Assembly (NCBI RefSeq): GCF_030846775.1
Contig: NZ_CP132910.1
Span: 3,971,001 to 4,035,000 of the forward strand
Direction: 5' to 3'
DNA: 64,000 nt
DNA from: Geothrix sp. 21YS21S-2
Lineage (GTDB): Bacteria > Acidobacteriota > Holophagae > Holophagales > Holophagaceae
Part shown: in pieces, positions 36,346 to 47,380 of the stretch
Layout: each line of letters starts with the position of its first letter
Position numbering within the stretch: position 1 is the first letter of the stretch
Position numbers and translations under genes: made by a program
Notes under the pieces: model-generated
Told to the model about the DNA's origin: nothing
The model's input: only the letters and a program-made list of their open reading frames with translations
The model's database searches: none

Positions 36346-38454
36346 ATGAAGTTGTTCCGGTTCCCCTTGATCGCGCTGGCGCTCGTGACCGCTGCCCAGG
36401 TGAGGGCCGCCGCGCCGGTCGCCCCCACCATCCCCCATGTGGACGTGCGCTTCGGCGAATCCGTTTCCGATCCCTACGCCTGGCTGCGGAACAAGGCGAA
36501 CCCCGAGGTGATCAGGTACCTGGAGGCGGAGAACGCCTACACGGAAACCCTCACCGCAGGCCTGAAGCCGCTGCGGGAGACCCTCTACAAGGAGATGCTG
36601 GGCCGCATCAAGCAGACCGACCTGTCGGTGCCGGTGCGCCGGGGCCGGTTCTACTACTACACCCGCACCGAGGAGGGCAAGCAGTACCAGGTGCACTGCC
36701 GCAAGGCCGCGGGCCCCGGCATGGCCTTCGACGCCGCCGCCCCCGAGGAGGTGCTCCTGGACCTCAACGAGATGGCCAAGGGGCTGGCCTTCCTGGGCGT
36801 GGCCGACGTCTCCGTGAGCGACGACGGGAACCTGCTCATCTACTGCACCGACACCACCGGCTACCGCCAGTACGACCTCCACGTCAAGGACCTCCGGGAA
36901 GGCAAGGTGCTGGCCCCCACCGCCCAGCGGGTCACCTCCGTGGAGTGGGCCGCCGACAACCGCACCTTCTACTTCACCACCGAGGACCCCGTCACCAAGC
37001 GCAGCGACACGGTCTGGCGCATGGGTCTGGACGGCAAGGCCACCCGGCTCTACGAGGAGAAGGACGAGCTGTACCGCGTGGGCCTGTACCGCACCAAGGA
37101 CGGCAAGTTCGTGATCATGAGCGTGGACAGCACCGACACCTGGGAGTGCAGCTACCTGGACGCCGCCGATCCCAAGGCCGCCTTCCGGGTCCTGCTGCCC
37201 CGGGAGAAGGGCCACAAGTACGCCGTGGACCACCGGGAGGGCCTCTTCTACCTGCGCACCAACAAGGGCGCGCTGGACTTCAGGATCGTCACCGTCCCCG
37301 TGACGGATCCCGGCACCAGGGACTGGAAGACCTTCGTGGCCCCCCGCGACGGCGTGCACGTGGAGGGCCTGGAGCTCTTCAAGGGCTTCGCCGTGGTGCG
37401 CGAGAAGCGGGAGGGCCTGGTGGTCTTCCGCGTGCTGGACTTCGCCACCGGGCAGTGGCACGAGATCACGCAGCCCGAGGCGGTCTACTTCGCCTCCGGC
37501 GGTTCCACCCCCGAGTACGACTCCGTGCAGTTCCGGTTCCACTACCAGTCCCAGGTGACCCCGGCCACCACGTTCGACTACCACATGGCGAAGCGGGAGA
37601 AGACCCTGCTCAAGCGCCAGGAGGTGCTCGGCTACGATCCCTCCCTCTACCAGTCCGAGCGGGTCTGGGCCACCGCGAGGGACGGCGTGAAGGTCCCCAT
37701 GAGCCTCGTCTACCGCAAGGGTCTCAAGCGCGACGGCAAGGCGCCCATGTACCTGTATGCCTACGGCTCCTACGGCTACGGATCACCCGCGACCTTCGAC
37801 TCCAACCGCGTCAGCCTCCTGGACCGCGGGGTGGTGTTCGCCCTGGCCCACATCCGCGGCGGCGACGAGCTGGGCGAGGCCTGGCACCGGGACGGCATGC
37901 TCATGAAGAAGATGAACACCTTCACGGACTTCATCGACTGCGCCCAGAGCCTGGTGGCCGGGAAGTGGACCTCCAGCGACCGCCTCGTCATCGAGGGCGG
38001 CAGCGCCGGCGGGCTCCTCATGGGCGCCGTCACCAACCTGGCCCCGGGCCTCTTCAAGGCCGTGCACTCCGCCGTGCCCTTCGTGGACGTCATGAACACC
38101 ATGCTCGACCCCACCCTCCCCCTCACCGTGGGCGAGTACCTGGAGTGGGGCAACCCCAACGAGAAGGCCGCCTACGACTACATGCGGTCCTACAGCCCCT
38201 ACGACAACCTCCGGAAGGGGGCCTACCCCGCCATCCTCGTCACCAGCAGCCTCAACGACAGCCAGGTGGGCTTCTGGGAGCCGGCCAAGTACGTGGCGAA
38301 GCTGCGCACCCTGAAGACCGACGGCAACGAGCTGCTGCTCAGGATGAAGCTGGAGCCCGGCGGCCACGGCGGCGCCTCGGGCCGCTACGACCGGCTCCGG
38401 GACAAGGCCTTCGAGTACGCCTGGATGCTGGGCCAGATGGGGATCACGAAATAA
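36346..38454 (+). CDS. Exported oligopeptidase B-type S9A serine peptidase
   Basis: 702 residues: signal peptide (LFRFPLIALALVTAAQVRAA), a seven-bladed propeller, then the alpha/beta-hydrolase domain. Catalytic Ser is at about 551 (IEGGSAGGLLMGAVTN), Asp at about 636 (SLNDSQVGFWEPAKYVAKLR) and His at about 672 (GGHGGASGRYD). The pattern is that of oligopeptidase B (cleavage after Lys/Arg in short peptides) rather than prolyl oligopeptidase. A GGAGG site precedes the start. Periplasmic location is unusual but common in this type of organism. Its last 11 bp overlap the convergent regulator gene. Confidence 0.93.
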   Translation: MKLFRFPLIALALVTAAQVRAAAPVAPTIPHVDVRFGESVSDPYAWLRNKANPEVIRYLEAENAYTETLTAGLKPLRETLYKEMLGRIKQTDLSVPVRRGRFYYYTRTEEGKQYQVHCRKAAGPGMAFDAAAPEEVLLDLNEMAKGLAFLGVADVSVSDDGNLLIYCTDTTGYRQYDLHVKDLREGKVLAPTAQRVTSVEWAADNRTFYFTTEDPVTKRSDTVWRMGLDGKATRLYEEKDELYRVGLYRTKDGKFVIMSVDSTDTWECSYLDAADPKAAFRVLLPREKGHKYAVDHREGLFYLRTNKGALDFRIVTVPVTDPGTRDWKTFVAPRDGVHVEGLELFKGFAVVREKREGLVVFRVLDFATGQWHEITQPEAVYFASGGSTPEYDSVQFRFHYQSQVTPATTFDYHMAKREKTLLKRQEVLGYDPSLYQSERVWATARDGVKVPMSLVYRKGLKRDGKAPMYLYAYGSYGYGSPATFDSNRVSLLDRGVVFALAHIRGGDELGEAWHRDGMLMKKMNTFTDFIDCAQSLVAGKWTSSDRLVIEGGSAGGLLMGAVTNLAPGLFKAVHSAVPFVDVMNTMLDPTLPLTVGEYLEWGNPNEKAAYDYMRSYSPYDNLRKGAYPAILVTSSLNDSQVGFWEPAKYVAKLRTLKTDGNELLLRMKLEPGGHGGASGRYDRLRDKAFEYAWMLGQMGITK

Positions 38455-39970
38455 GGGTGGTCCGCGCGATCCCCAGCTTCTTCATGCGGCTCTGCAGCGT
38501 GGTGGGCTTGAGCCCCAGCCGCAGGGCCGCGCCCCCGGCCCCGTAGACCCGGCCCGAGCACTGGCGCAGGGCCTTGAGGATCGCGCTGCGCTCGACGCTC
38601 TGCAGGTCCTCCCCCTGGGGTTCCGGAAGGGGCGCGGCCGCAGGGGACCGCAGGGCGGCCCCCAGGTCCAGGTCCCCCTGGGGAGCGAGGATCGTGGCCC
38701 GCTCCAGGACGTTGATCAGCTCGCGCACGTTGCCCGTCCAGGCATGGGCCTCCAGGCGGGCGGCGTCCCCGGGCGGGATGCGCCAGGGGCCCTGGCCGGT
38801 GCGCCGGGCCTGGCGGTACAGCCAGTCCTCGGCCAGCAGGAGGATGTCCTCCCGGCGCTCCCGCAGGGGCGGCAGGCGCAGGGGGAAGACGTTGAGGCGG
38901 TAGTAGAGGTCGGCCCGGAAGCGGCCCTCGGCCACGGCCCGCTCCAGGTCCACGTTGGTGGCGGCCAGGATCCGCACGTCCACCGTCACGCTGCGGTCCG
39001 AGCCCAGCGGCTCGAAGGTGCCCTCCTGGAGCACCCGCAGGAGCTTGGACTGCATGGGCAGCGGCAGGTCGCCGATCTCGTCCAGGAGCAGCGTGCCGCC
39101 GTCGGCCACCTGGAAGCGCCCCGGCCGGGCCTGGCTGGCCCCGCTGAAGGCCCCGCGCGTGTGGCCGAAGAGCTCGCTCTCCACCAGGTGCTCAGGCAGC
39201 GCCGCGCAGTTCAGGCGCAGGAAGGGGCGCTCAGAGCGCCGGCTCCACCCGTGGATGGCCCGGGCCATCACTTCCTTGCCGGTGCCCGTCTCCCCCGTGA
39301 TGAGCACGGCGGTCTCGGAGGCCGCCACCTGCCGGGCCAGGCCCGCCAGCTGGCGGAACGCCGGGTTCAGGCTGCGCTCCATGAGCGCCCCGGCGTCGTC
39401 GGCCCCCACCACCTCGCTGCGCAGGAGGCGGTTCTCGGCCTCCAGGAGCACCCGCTGATCCGCGCTCTGCTCCTGCGCCATCCAGGTCAGCGCGATGAGC
39501 TGGCCGTAGATGGTGGCCAGGCTCACGGTGAAGGGCTCGAAGGTGCCGCACGTGGCCCGGTCGAACGTGAGGGCCCCCAGCATGCGGCCCCCGCCGAGAA
39601 GCGGCACCACCATGCAGGCGTGGCCGTGGGGCAGGTCCAGCACGCCGTCGTAGGGGTCGCCGTCCCCCTCGGCGTGGTCGTGGGCGTCCATGACCCGGGT
39701 GCGCCCCGAGCGCATGGCCTCGCCGATGCTGGGGAAGCGCGCCAGGTCCAGGGTGTGGCCGCGCACCGGCTCCCCCGCCAGGGGTCCCCGGGCGCAGACC
39801 ACCCGCAGGCGCCCCTTCTCCAGGCGCAGCACCGCGGCCAGGTCGTAGGGCACGATGGCCGCCAGCGCGTCCAGGGCCGCGCCCAGGAAGGTCTCCCCCT
39901 GGGGCAGCCGCCCCGCCACCAGGGCCAGCTCCTTCAGGGCCTGGGCCAGATCGAGGGTCCCTTTGGGCAT
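38444..39970 (-). CDS. Sigma-54-dependent transcriptional activator (GAF-AAA+-Fis)
   Basis: 508 residues from the ATG at 39970 (GGAGG upstream). An N-terminal GAF-like domain (about 15-170) precedes the AAA+ domain: Walker A ITGETGTGKEVMARAI, the sigma-54-contacting GAFSGA loop, Walker B GTLLLDEIGDLPLPMQ and arginine-finger region FRADLYYRLNVFPLRLPPLR. A C-terminal helix-turn-helix (GGAALRLGLKPTTLQSRMKK) resembles NorR/FhlA-type activators. It lies divergent to the rubrerythrin operon, which has an exact -24/-12 promoter, so that operon is the likely target. An oxidative or nitrosative signal is inferred from the target. Confidence 0.93.
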   Translation of the reverse strand: MPKGTLDLAQALKELALVAGRLPQGETFLGAALDALAAIVPYDLAAVLRLEKGRLRVVCARGPLAGEPVRGHTLDLARFPSIGEAMRSGRTRVMDAHDHAEGDGDPYDGVLDLPHGHACMVVPLLGGGRMLGALTFDRATCGTFEPFTVSLATIYGQLIALTWMAQEQSADQRVLLEAENRLLRSEVVGADDAGALMERSLNPAFRQLAGLARQVAASETAVLITGETGTGKEVMARAIHGWSRRSERPFLRLNCAALPEHLVESELFGHTRGAFSGASQARPGRFQVADGGTLLLDEIGDLPLPMQSKLLRVLQEGTFEPLGSDRSVTVDVRILAATNVDLERAVAEGRFRADLYYRLNVFPLRLPPLRERREDILLLAEDWLYRQARRTGQGPWRIPPGDAARLEAHAWTGNVRELINVLERATILAPQGDLDLGAALRSPAAAPLPEPQGEDLQSVERSAILKALRQCSGRVYGAGGAALRLGLKPTTLQSRMKKLGIARTTLIS

Positions 39971-40001
39971 GGCGCCTCCGCGGCGCAAGTCTACCGCCAT
40001 T

Positions 40002-40088
40002 TCGGTGTAAACCCAAATTTTCGGTGAAATCAACGACATATCGGTGCACTCGCGGGTCACCCGATTCCCTTACCCCAGGTTTACCGGG
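40002..40088 (+). promoter_or_regulatory. Candidate enhancer (UAS) for the sigma-54 activator
   Basis: TCGGTG occurs three times in the same orientation at 40002, 40021 and 40041, spaced 19-20 bp (two helical turns). GTGTAAACC at about 40005 is mirrored by GGTTTAC at 40078. The array lies about 60-125 bp upstream of the predicted rubrerythrin transcription start, where activators of this class bind. Confidence 0.5.
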
Positions 40089-40100
40089 GACTTAAACTTG

Positions 40101-40115
40101 TGGCACCCGCCTTGC
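40101..40115 (+). promoter_or_regulatory. Sigma-54 promoter (-24/-12) of the rubrerythrin operon
   Basis: TGGCAC-N5-TTGC is an exact match to the RpoN consensus, with the invariant GG and GC at the right distance. It lies 51 bp before the rubrerythrin ATG and faces away from an RpoN-activator gene. Confidence 0.85.
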
Positions 40116-40165
40116 CTTGGTTTGAACGTCGAGGGCCCGTGGCCCCCGTTCCTGAGGAGAGATCG

Positions 40166-40585
40166 ATGACAACGCTCAAGGGCTCCAAGACCCACGCCAA
40201 CCTGAAGGCCGCCTTCGCGGGCGAGTCCCAGGCCAACCGCCGCTACCTCTACTTCGCCAAGGTCGCCGACATCGAGGGCTACCCCGAAGTGGCGGGCAAC
40301 TTCAAGGAGACCGCGGACGGCGAGACCGGCCACGCCCACGGCCACCTGGACTACCTCAAGGCCGTCGGCGACCCCGCCACGGACCTCCCCATCGGCGACA
40401 CCGCCCTGAACCTGAAGGCCGCCATCGCCGGCGAGACGCACGAATACACCGACATGTACCCCGGCATGGCCAAGGCCGCCCGGGAAGAGGGTTTCAAGGA
40501 GATCGCCGACTGGTTCGAGACCCTCGCCAAGGCCGAGAAGAGCCACGCGGGCCGCTTCCAGAAGATGCTCGAAAGCATCAGCTAG
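40166..40585 (+). CDS. Rubrerythrin (no rubredoxin domain)
   Basis: 139 residues forming a ferritin-like four-helix di-iron domain: [51 protein letters not shown] and AEKSHAGRF provide the Glu/His ligands. The C-terminal rubredoxin domain of classical rubrerythrin is absent, as in erythrin/sulerythrin-type proteins. Expected role: peroxide reduction in the cytoplasm, with electrons from a partner. It starts behind GAGGAGA, 51 bp after a sigma-54 promoter, and is the first gene of a three-gene operon. Confidence 0.95.
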   Translation: MTTLKGSKTHANLKAAFAGESQANRRYLYFAKVADIEGYPEVAGNFKETADGETGHAHGHLDYLKAVGDPATDLPIGDTALNLKAAIAGETHEYTDMYPGMAKAAREEGFKEIADWFETLAKAEKSHAGRFQKMLESIS

Positions 40586-40597
40586 ACCCCGACGTCC

Positions 40598-40624
40598 CCC
40601 GCCGCGGGCCTAGCCCGCGGCGGG
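40598..40624 (+). terminator. Strong GC hairpin between rubrerythrin and the Hdr-like gene
   Basis: A perfect 12-bp stem (CCCGCCGCGGGC and complement) with a 3-nt loop (CTA) lies 13 bp after the rubrerythrin stop and 17 bp before the next start. There is no T-run, so it is more likely an mRNA stabiliser or partial attenuator that raises rubrerythrin over the downstream genes. Confidence 0.6.
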
Positions 40625-40640
40625 AACCCCTGGAGAATCC

Positions 40641-42022
40641 ATGTCCGAGCACGCCCCCCTCGACCACGAGAAGCCGGAGACCACCCCGGGCCACCGCATC
40701 AGCTACGTGGCCGGGCCGTCCACCGTCTACGACCCCTCCGACCCCCGCTACTGGGACGAGGGGCTGCTCAAGGAGGAGGTGGAGCGCGCCTTCGAGATCT
40801 GCCACGGATGCCGCCTCTGCTTCAAGTACTGCGACTCCTTCCCCGGGCTCTTCAGCCTCCTGGACGAAAAGCGCCAGGGCGACGTGCGCGCCCTGACGGC
40901 CGAGGACCGGGACGGCGTCATGGACGACTGCTTCCAGTGCAAGCTCTGCGAGGTGCAGTGCCCCTACACCCCCCGGGAGGGCCACGAATTCGCCCTGGAC
41001 TTCCCCAGGCTGGTGCACCGCTACCAGGCCGTGCGCAAGAAGAAGGAAGGCTTCACCCTCCGGGACCGCGTGCTGGGGGATCCCGACCTGGCGGCCTCCC
41101 TGGCCCGCAAGAGCTTCGGCCTGGCCAACACCATGAACCGGGTGGCCATCCACCGCTGGTTCATGGACAAGGCCCTGGGCGTGCACCCCCAGGCCCATCT
41201 CCCGGAGTTCGCGTCGGCCACCTTCGAGGCCTGGGCGGAAAAGAGCGGGAAGATGGCCGCCGGACCCGGCGCGGAGGTGGTGCTCTTCCAGACCTGCTAC
41301 ATCCAGAACAACGATCCCCAGATCGGCAAGGACACCCTCGAGGTGCTCGAGAAGAACGGCTGCCAGGCCAAGTGCGTGGGCGGCCTGGTGTGCTGCGGCA
41401 TGCCGGCCTGGGAGCACGGGGACCTCGCGAGCCTGCGCAGGCAGGCCAGGCAGAACCTGGACGTCCTCATGCCCCACGTGGAGGCCGGCTCCAAGGTGGT
41501 GGTGATCAACCCCACCTGCGCCATGATGCTGCGCCGGGAGTACCCCGAGCTCCTTGAGGGCGAGGACCGCGAGCGCGCGAAAAAGCTCGCGTCCGCCGTG
41601 CGCGACACCGGCGAATTCCTCTGGAGCATCCGCAACGAGGAGCGCGCCCGGTGGGAGTTCCTCTCCAGCCCGGGCCCCGTCTCCTACCATGCCCCGTGCC
41701 ACCTGCGCGCCCAGTCCGTGGGCTTCAAGGGCCGCGACCTCCTCAAGAAGATCCCCGGCGTCTCCATCAACACCGTCATGGAGTGCTGCGGCCACGACGG
41801 CACCTACGCCATGAAGTCCGAGACCTTCGAGGACAGCCGGCGCATCGGGGCCAAGGCCTTCGCCGGCATGAAGGCCGACGCCGCGGCGGAGGTGTGGGCC
41901 ACGGAGTGCCCCCTGGCCGGCATCCAGTTCGAGCAGCACGCGGGCCGCAAGGCCCTGCACCCCATGACCATCCTGGCGAGGGCCTACCGCAAGGACGGCT
42001 TCCCCAATCCCGTGGAGCCCCA

Positions 42023-42026
<4 letters not shown>
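40641..42026 (+). CDS. Fe-S oxidoreductase, HdrD/GlpC-like (rubrerythrin-associated)
   Basis: 461 residues. Two N-terminal [4Fe-4S] motifs (CHGCRLCFKYC, CFQCKLCEVQC) are followed by two CCG domains (VCCGMPAWEHGDL and ECCGHDGTYAM) as in heterodisulfide reductase subunit D and GlpC. It probably shuttles electrons to rubrerythrin or an unknown thiol/quinone acceptor. The rubrerythrin-Hdr-DUF3501 gene trio is a recurring arrangement. The stop overlaps the next start (ATGA). Confidence 0.92.
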
Positions 42027-43652
<1,626 letters not shown>

Positions 43653-43704
43653 TCATCCGATTATAGGAAGTGCGCTACATTGGTGGAGGTAATGAGGGGT
43701 CGAC

Positions 43705-44082
43705 ATGGCCAAGATCGTGATCGTGGACGACAGCCGGCTGGCGCGGACCTTCACCGCCAGCTGCCTGAAGAAGCTCGACCACGAGGTCGAGGTCGCCGAG
43801 CCCACCAGCATCTTCGACGTGGTCAAGGTGCTCAAGGAACTCCGGCCCGACCTCCTCATCATGGACTTCCTCATGCCCAACTGCCCCGGCACGAGCCTGG
43901 CGAAGGTCGTGGGCGAGGACTCCGACCTCAAGGGCATGCGCACCATCGTCCTCACCGCCCACCACGACGAGGAGGTCGTGGCGCGGCTGAAGAACCTGGG
44001 CGTGGCCGTGGTGCTCTTCAAGCCCGCGGACCCCGAGGCCCTGGGCCGGGCCGTCGCCGACGCGCTGGCTACTCGAACGTGA
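43705..44082 (+). CDS. Stand-alone response-regulator receiver domain
   Basis: 125 residues, CheY-like only: acidic pair in IVIVDDSRLART, phospho-acceptor Asp in LLIMDFLMPNCPGT, the switch Thr in IVLTAHHDEE and the Lys in VVLFKPADPE. No output domain and no adjacent kinase gene. The partner is unknown. Its last 14 bp overlap the convergent ABC ATPase gene. Confidence 0.9.
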   Translation: MAKIVIVDDSRLARTFTASCLKKLDHEVEVAEPTSIFDVVKVLKELRPDLLIMDFLMPNCPGTSLAKVVGEDSDLKGMRTIVLTAHHDEEVVARLKNLGVAVVLFKPADPEALGRAVADALATRT

Positions 44083-45364
44083 GGACGCCCGGCTCCTTGC
44101 GGTAGGCGAAGAGCTCCCCGAACCGCCCCCAGGCCACGATGGTCTCGAAGGTGACTTCGGGATCCTCCATGGGCAGCCGGCTGGCGATCTCCCGGATCAG
44201 CTCCTCCCGGGCGAGGGACCCCTCCCGCAGCTCCAGCATGTCCTGCACCACCCGGAAGAGCTTGAGCTCCATGAGCTGGTCCCGCCAGATGAGCTTGCGC
44301 TCGTCCATGCCGCCCTGCACGAAGCGCCGGCCCAGCGGGGTCAGCACCACCTGCCGCTTGGGCGTGTCCACCAGCTCGAGCATCTCGAGCCCCTTGACGG
44401 TCGTGAGCACCTTCTCGAAGGGCACGTGGGTGTGGGAGACCACCTGGAACAGGTCGCAGGTGCCGCCCAGCGTGTCCAGCAGCTCCAGGAGGCCCAGCAT
44501 GTCGGCGTTCTGGGCCCCGGGCAGCGGCTCGACGATGTCGGCCTCCACGGAGGGCTCCACGGTGCTCACCTGGATGTCGGGCAGCTCGGCGCTGGTGATG
44601 ATGTCGTGGAGCTGGTCCACCAGCCGGATGAAGTCCGCGCTGCGCGTGTCCCGGGGGCGGGGCAGGGTGTTCTCCACGATGGTCCGGATGCGTCCGGGAT
44701 TGGCGGAGAGGACCACGATGCGGTCGGCCATGTAGGCCACTTCCTTGATGTCGTGGCTCACCATGAGGATGGAGGAGGGGTTGCGGTCCACGTCGTCCCA
44801 GATGTCCAGGATCTCGGCCCGGAGGCCCTCGGCGGTCAGCGCGTCCACCTGGCTGAAGGGCTCGTCCATGAAGAGGATCTCGGGGTTCACCGACAGGGCC
44901 CGGGCCATGCCCACGCGCTGCTTCATGCCGCCGGAGAGCTCCCTCGGGTAGGCCTCCTCGAAGCCCTCCAGGCCCACCATGCGGATGGCCTTGTTGGTGC
45001 GCTCGCGGATCTCCGCGCGGTCCAGGCCCTTGGCGATGAGGACGTTCTCCACGTTGGCCTCCACCGTCATCCAGGGATAGAGGGCGAAGCCCTGGAACAC
45101 GATGGCGACGTTGGAGTTCAGCCCGGCCTGCTTCTGGCCGCGGTAGCGCACCTGCCCCTGCGTGGGCTCGATCAGCCCCGCGAAGATCCGCATGATGGTG
45201 GACTTCCCGCACCCCGAGGGCCCGATGAGGCAGAGCACCTCGTTGGGGCGGATGTCCAGGTTGATGTCCTCCAGCACGCGCAGGGGCACGCCGGTGCCGC
45301 GGTCGAAGGACTTCTGGATGCCGCGGAGTTCGAGGATGGGCTGGGCGTTCGGGTCGAGGGCCAT
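44069..45364 (-). CDS. ABC transporter ATP-binding protein, nitrate/taurine/bicarbonate type, with C-terminal regulatory domain
   Basis: 431 residues from the ATG at 45364. Walker A is IGPSGCGKSTIMRIFAGL, Q-loop VFQGFALYPWMTV, signature LSGGMKQRVGMARAL, Walker B ILFMDEPFSQVDALT, and H-loop SHDIKEVAYMADRIVVL. The C-terminal ~170 residues form an AAA-associated winged-helix-like domain (VLTPLGRRFVQGGMDERKLIW) seen in NitT/TauT-like importers. It pairs with the permease 8 bp upstream. No substrate-binding protein is encoded here. Confidence 0.92.
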   Translation of the reverse strand: MALDPNAQPILELRGIQKSFDRGTGVPLRVLEDINLDIRPNEVLCLIGPSGCGKSTIMRIFAGLIEPTQGQVRYRGQKQAGLNSNVAIVFQGFALYPWMTVEANVENVLIAKGLDRAEIRERTNKAIRMVGLEGFEEAYPRELSGGMKQRVGMARALSVNPEILFMDEPFSQVDALTAEGLRAEILDIWDDVDRNPSSILMVSHDIKEVAYMADRIVVLSANPGRIRTIVENTLPRPRDTRSADFIRLVDQLHDIITSAELPDIQVSTVEPSVEADIVEPLPGAQNADMLGLLELLDTLGGTCDLFQVVSHTHVPFEKVLTTVKGLEMLELVDTPKRQVVLTPLGRRFVQGGMDERKLIWRDQLMELKLFRVVQDMLELREGSLAREELIREIASRLPMEDPEVTFETIVAWGRFGELFAYRKEPGVLTFE

Positions 45365-45372
45365 GGTCGTCC

Positions 45373-47115
45373 TCACTTCGTCAGGGAATAGCGGGTGTGG
45401 GCCAGCTGGTAGGTGGGCTTCCACACCAGGCGGTTGAAGATCACGACGATGGCGGACATGAGCAGCACGCCCGCGGCAAGCAGCGTCAGGTTGCGCTCGT
45501 AGGCGGCCTGGCTCACGGTGGCCCCCAGGCCGAAGGTCTTGAGGGTCTCGCCGTGGAAGGAATAGTACTCGGCCACGATGCTGGCGTTCCAGGCGCCGCC
45601 GGCGGCGGTGACCCAGCCCGTGACCAGGTAGGGGAAGGTCGCCGGCAGGTAGAGGGCCTTGAAGCGCTGCCACCGGGAGAGGCGGAAGCTGATGGCCGCC
45701 TCCTTGAGGTCCCCGGGGATGGCCATGGAGCCCGCGATGACGTTGAACAGGATGTACCACTGGGTGCCCAGCAGCATCAGGAGGACGCAGCCGTAGTTGA
45801 GGCCGATGTGGAAGCGCGCCAGGGTGGCGATCACCACGGGGAAGAGCATGGGGGCCGGGAAGCTCGCCGCCACCTGGACCACCGGCTGCAGGATCCGGCT
45901 GAGGCGCGGCGAGAGGCCGATGGCCAGGCCCGCGGGCACCGCCCAGAGCGTGCCCAGGGCCGTGGACACCAGCACCCGCACCAGGGTGAGCCCGCCGGCC
46001 TTGGAGAGGTAGGACCACTGGCGGCCGGGAATGGCGGAAAGGTAGTGCACGAGGCTGACGGCCGCCCACACGATGACCGCCAGCAGCGCCAGGAGCGCGG
46101 CGTTGGCCACGGCCCTCTGGATGGTGTTGGCGCGTTTGGCGGCGCGCGGCCTGGGCGCGGGCCGCGCCTTGCCCAGCCCCTGGTGGCGCCGGTGGACGCG
46201 GCGCGCCTCCAGCCACCGCACCAGCCGGGACCTTCGCAGCAGCCTCAGGAGCCAACTGCGGGGCTGCTCGCCCTGGGACGTCTCCTCCACCCGGAACCGC
46301 TGGGCCCACACCACCACGGGGCGCCAAAGCACCTGGTCCAGGAAGACGATCATGCACACCATGGCGAAGATGGCGCAGACCATGGCCCTGGTGTCGCCCT
46401 TGTCCACGGCCACGCTCATGTACGAGCCCAGCCCCGGCAGGCGGAAATCCTGGTCGCCCAGGGTGAAGGCCTCGGTGATCATCAGGAAGAACCAGCCCCC
46501 GGCCATGCTCATCATGCTGTTCCACACCAGGCCCGAGGTCCCGTAGGGCAGCTCCACCCACTTCAGGCGCTCCCACCAGGTGAACCCGTAGACCGTGGCG
46601 GCCTCCTGGAGGTCCTGGGGCACGGACTTCAGGGAGTGGTAGAGGCTGAACGTCATGTTCCAGGCCTGGCCGGTGAAGATCATGAGGATCGCCGCGAGCT
46701 CCAGCCCCAGGTTGCTGCGGGGGAAGATGGCCACCAGGGCCAGGACCAGGCCCGGCATGAAGCCCAGCACCGGGATGCTCTGCAGGATGTCCAGGAGCGG
46801 CACCAGGAGCTTCTCGGCCCGGCTGTCCTTGGCCGCCCAGTAGGCGTACACCAGGGTGAAGGCCAGGGAGATCACGTAGGCCACCAGCCCCCGCATCATG
46901 GAGAAGAAGGTGTAGAGGGGCAGGGACCACGGGGACAGGTCGATCTCCACGACCGGGCGCTTGGCGCCGGTCCACTGCTGCCCGAGCTGCACCAGGCCGA
47001 ACAGCAGGGCGCACCCCGTCAGGATGACGACCAGGTCCGCCCACCGGCGCCGCCGGAAGGGGAAGAAGAGGGCGTTGGCCTGGCCCCAGACAGTGTCGAT
47101 GATGCGGTTGAGCAT
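45373..47115 (-). CDS. ABC transporter permease with two fused BPD_transp_1 domains
   Basis: 580 residues starting at the ATG at 47115. Two permease units follow each other (about 60-290 and 350-575), each with an EAA-like loop: LQEAATVYGFTWWERLKWVELPYG and LKEAAISFRLSRWQRFKALYLPAT (excerpted). A basic linker (about 315-345) lies between. Most NitT/TauT permeases are half this size and homodimeric; here one chain supplies both halves. It is in an operon with the ATPase. The substrate is unknown. Confidence 0.9.
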   Translation of the reverse strand: MLNRIIDTVWGQANALFFPFRRRRWADLVVILTGCALLFGLVQLGQQWTGAKRPVVEIDLSPWSLPLYTFFSMMRGLVAYVISLAFTLVYAYWAAKDSRAEKLLVPLLDILQSIPVLGFMPGLVLALVAIFPRSNLGLELAAILMIFTGQAWNMTFSLYHSLKSVPQDLQEAATVYGFTWWERLKWVELPYGTSGLVWNSMMSMAGGWFFLMITEAFTLGDQDFRLPGLGSYMSVAVDKGDTRAMVCAIFAMVCMIVFLDQVLWRPVVVWAQRFRVEETSQGEQPRSWLLRLLRRSRLVRWLEARRVHRRHQGLGKARPAPRPRAAKRANTIQRAVANAALLALLAVIVWAAVSLVHYLSAIPGRQWSYLSKAGGLTLVRVLVSTALGTLWAVPAGLAIGLSPRLSRILQPVVQVAASFPAPMLFPVVIATLARFHIGLNYGCVLLMLLGTQWYILFNVIAGSMAIPGDLKEAAISFRLSRWQRFKALYLPATFPYLVTGWVTAAGGAWNASIVAEYYSFHGETLKTFGLGATVSQAAYERNLTLLAAGVLLMSAIVVIFNRLVWKPTYQLAHTRYSLTK

Positions 47116-47380
47116 GGGAAATCCGGAACGGAGGGGGGCAGGGCGGCTCCAGCCGCTCCCGCATCCTTGCATGCGTGTGTCACCAGCGTGTTACGCCTAG
47201 CGCGTCAGGGGCGGCACAAAGGAGGTTCTTCGACGGGGTTCATGTTCAGCATCGATACCTCCTTTCCGGGCAAATCCTCATTAGGCAGCATGCCCCCCCC
47301 TGATGAAAGGGTCAACCCCGATGCGGGAAATTGGACCTCCGGCTTCAGGTGGGTCAAAATCAACCCAAAGGAGCTTCACC
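47116..47380. promoter_or_regulatory. Intergenic leader with an inverted repeat that mimics a Shine-Dalgarno pair
   Basis: 265 bp between the divergent permease and PLP-enzyme genes. AAAGGAGGT (47218-47226) is perfectly complementary to ACCTCCTTT (47257-47265). A short stem GGGT-N8-ACCC lies just before the gene. I searched by eye for SAM-I/S-box and SAM-II signatures and saw none. A structured 5' UTR is possible. Confidence 0.4.

Noticed and set aside
43705-44082. Chemotaxis CheY
   Set aside because: No che or flagellar genes nearby; the sequence shows only a generic receiver domain, so a cheY name is not justified.
47116-47380. SAM riboswitch upstream of the gamma-lyase-type gene
   Set aside because: No S-box (SAM-I) core or SAM-II conserved bases seen; kept only as an unexplained inverted repeat.
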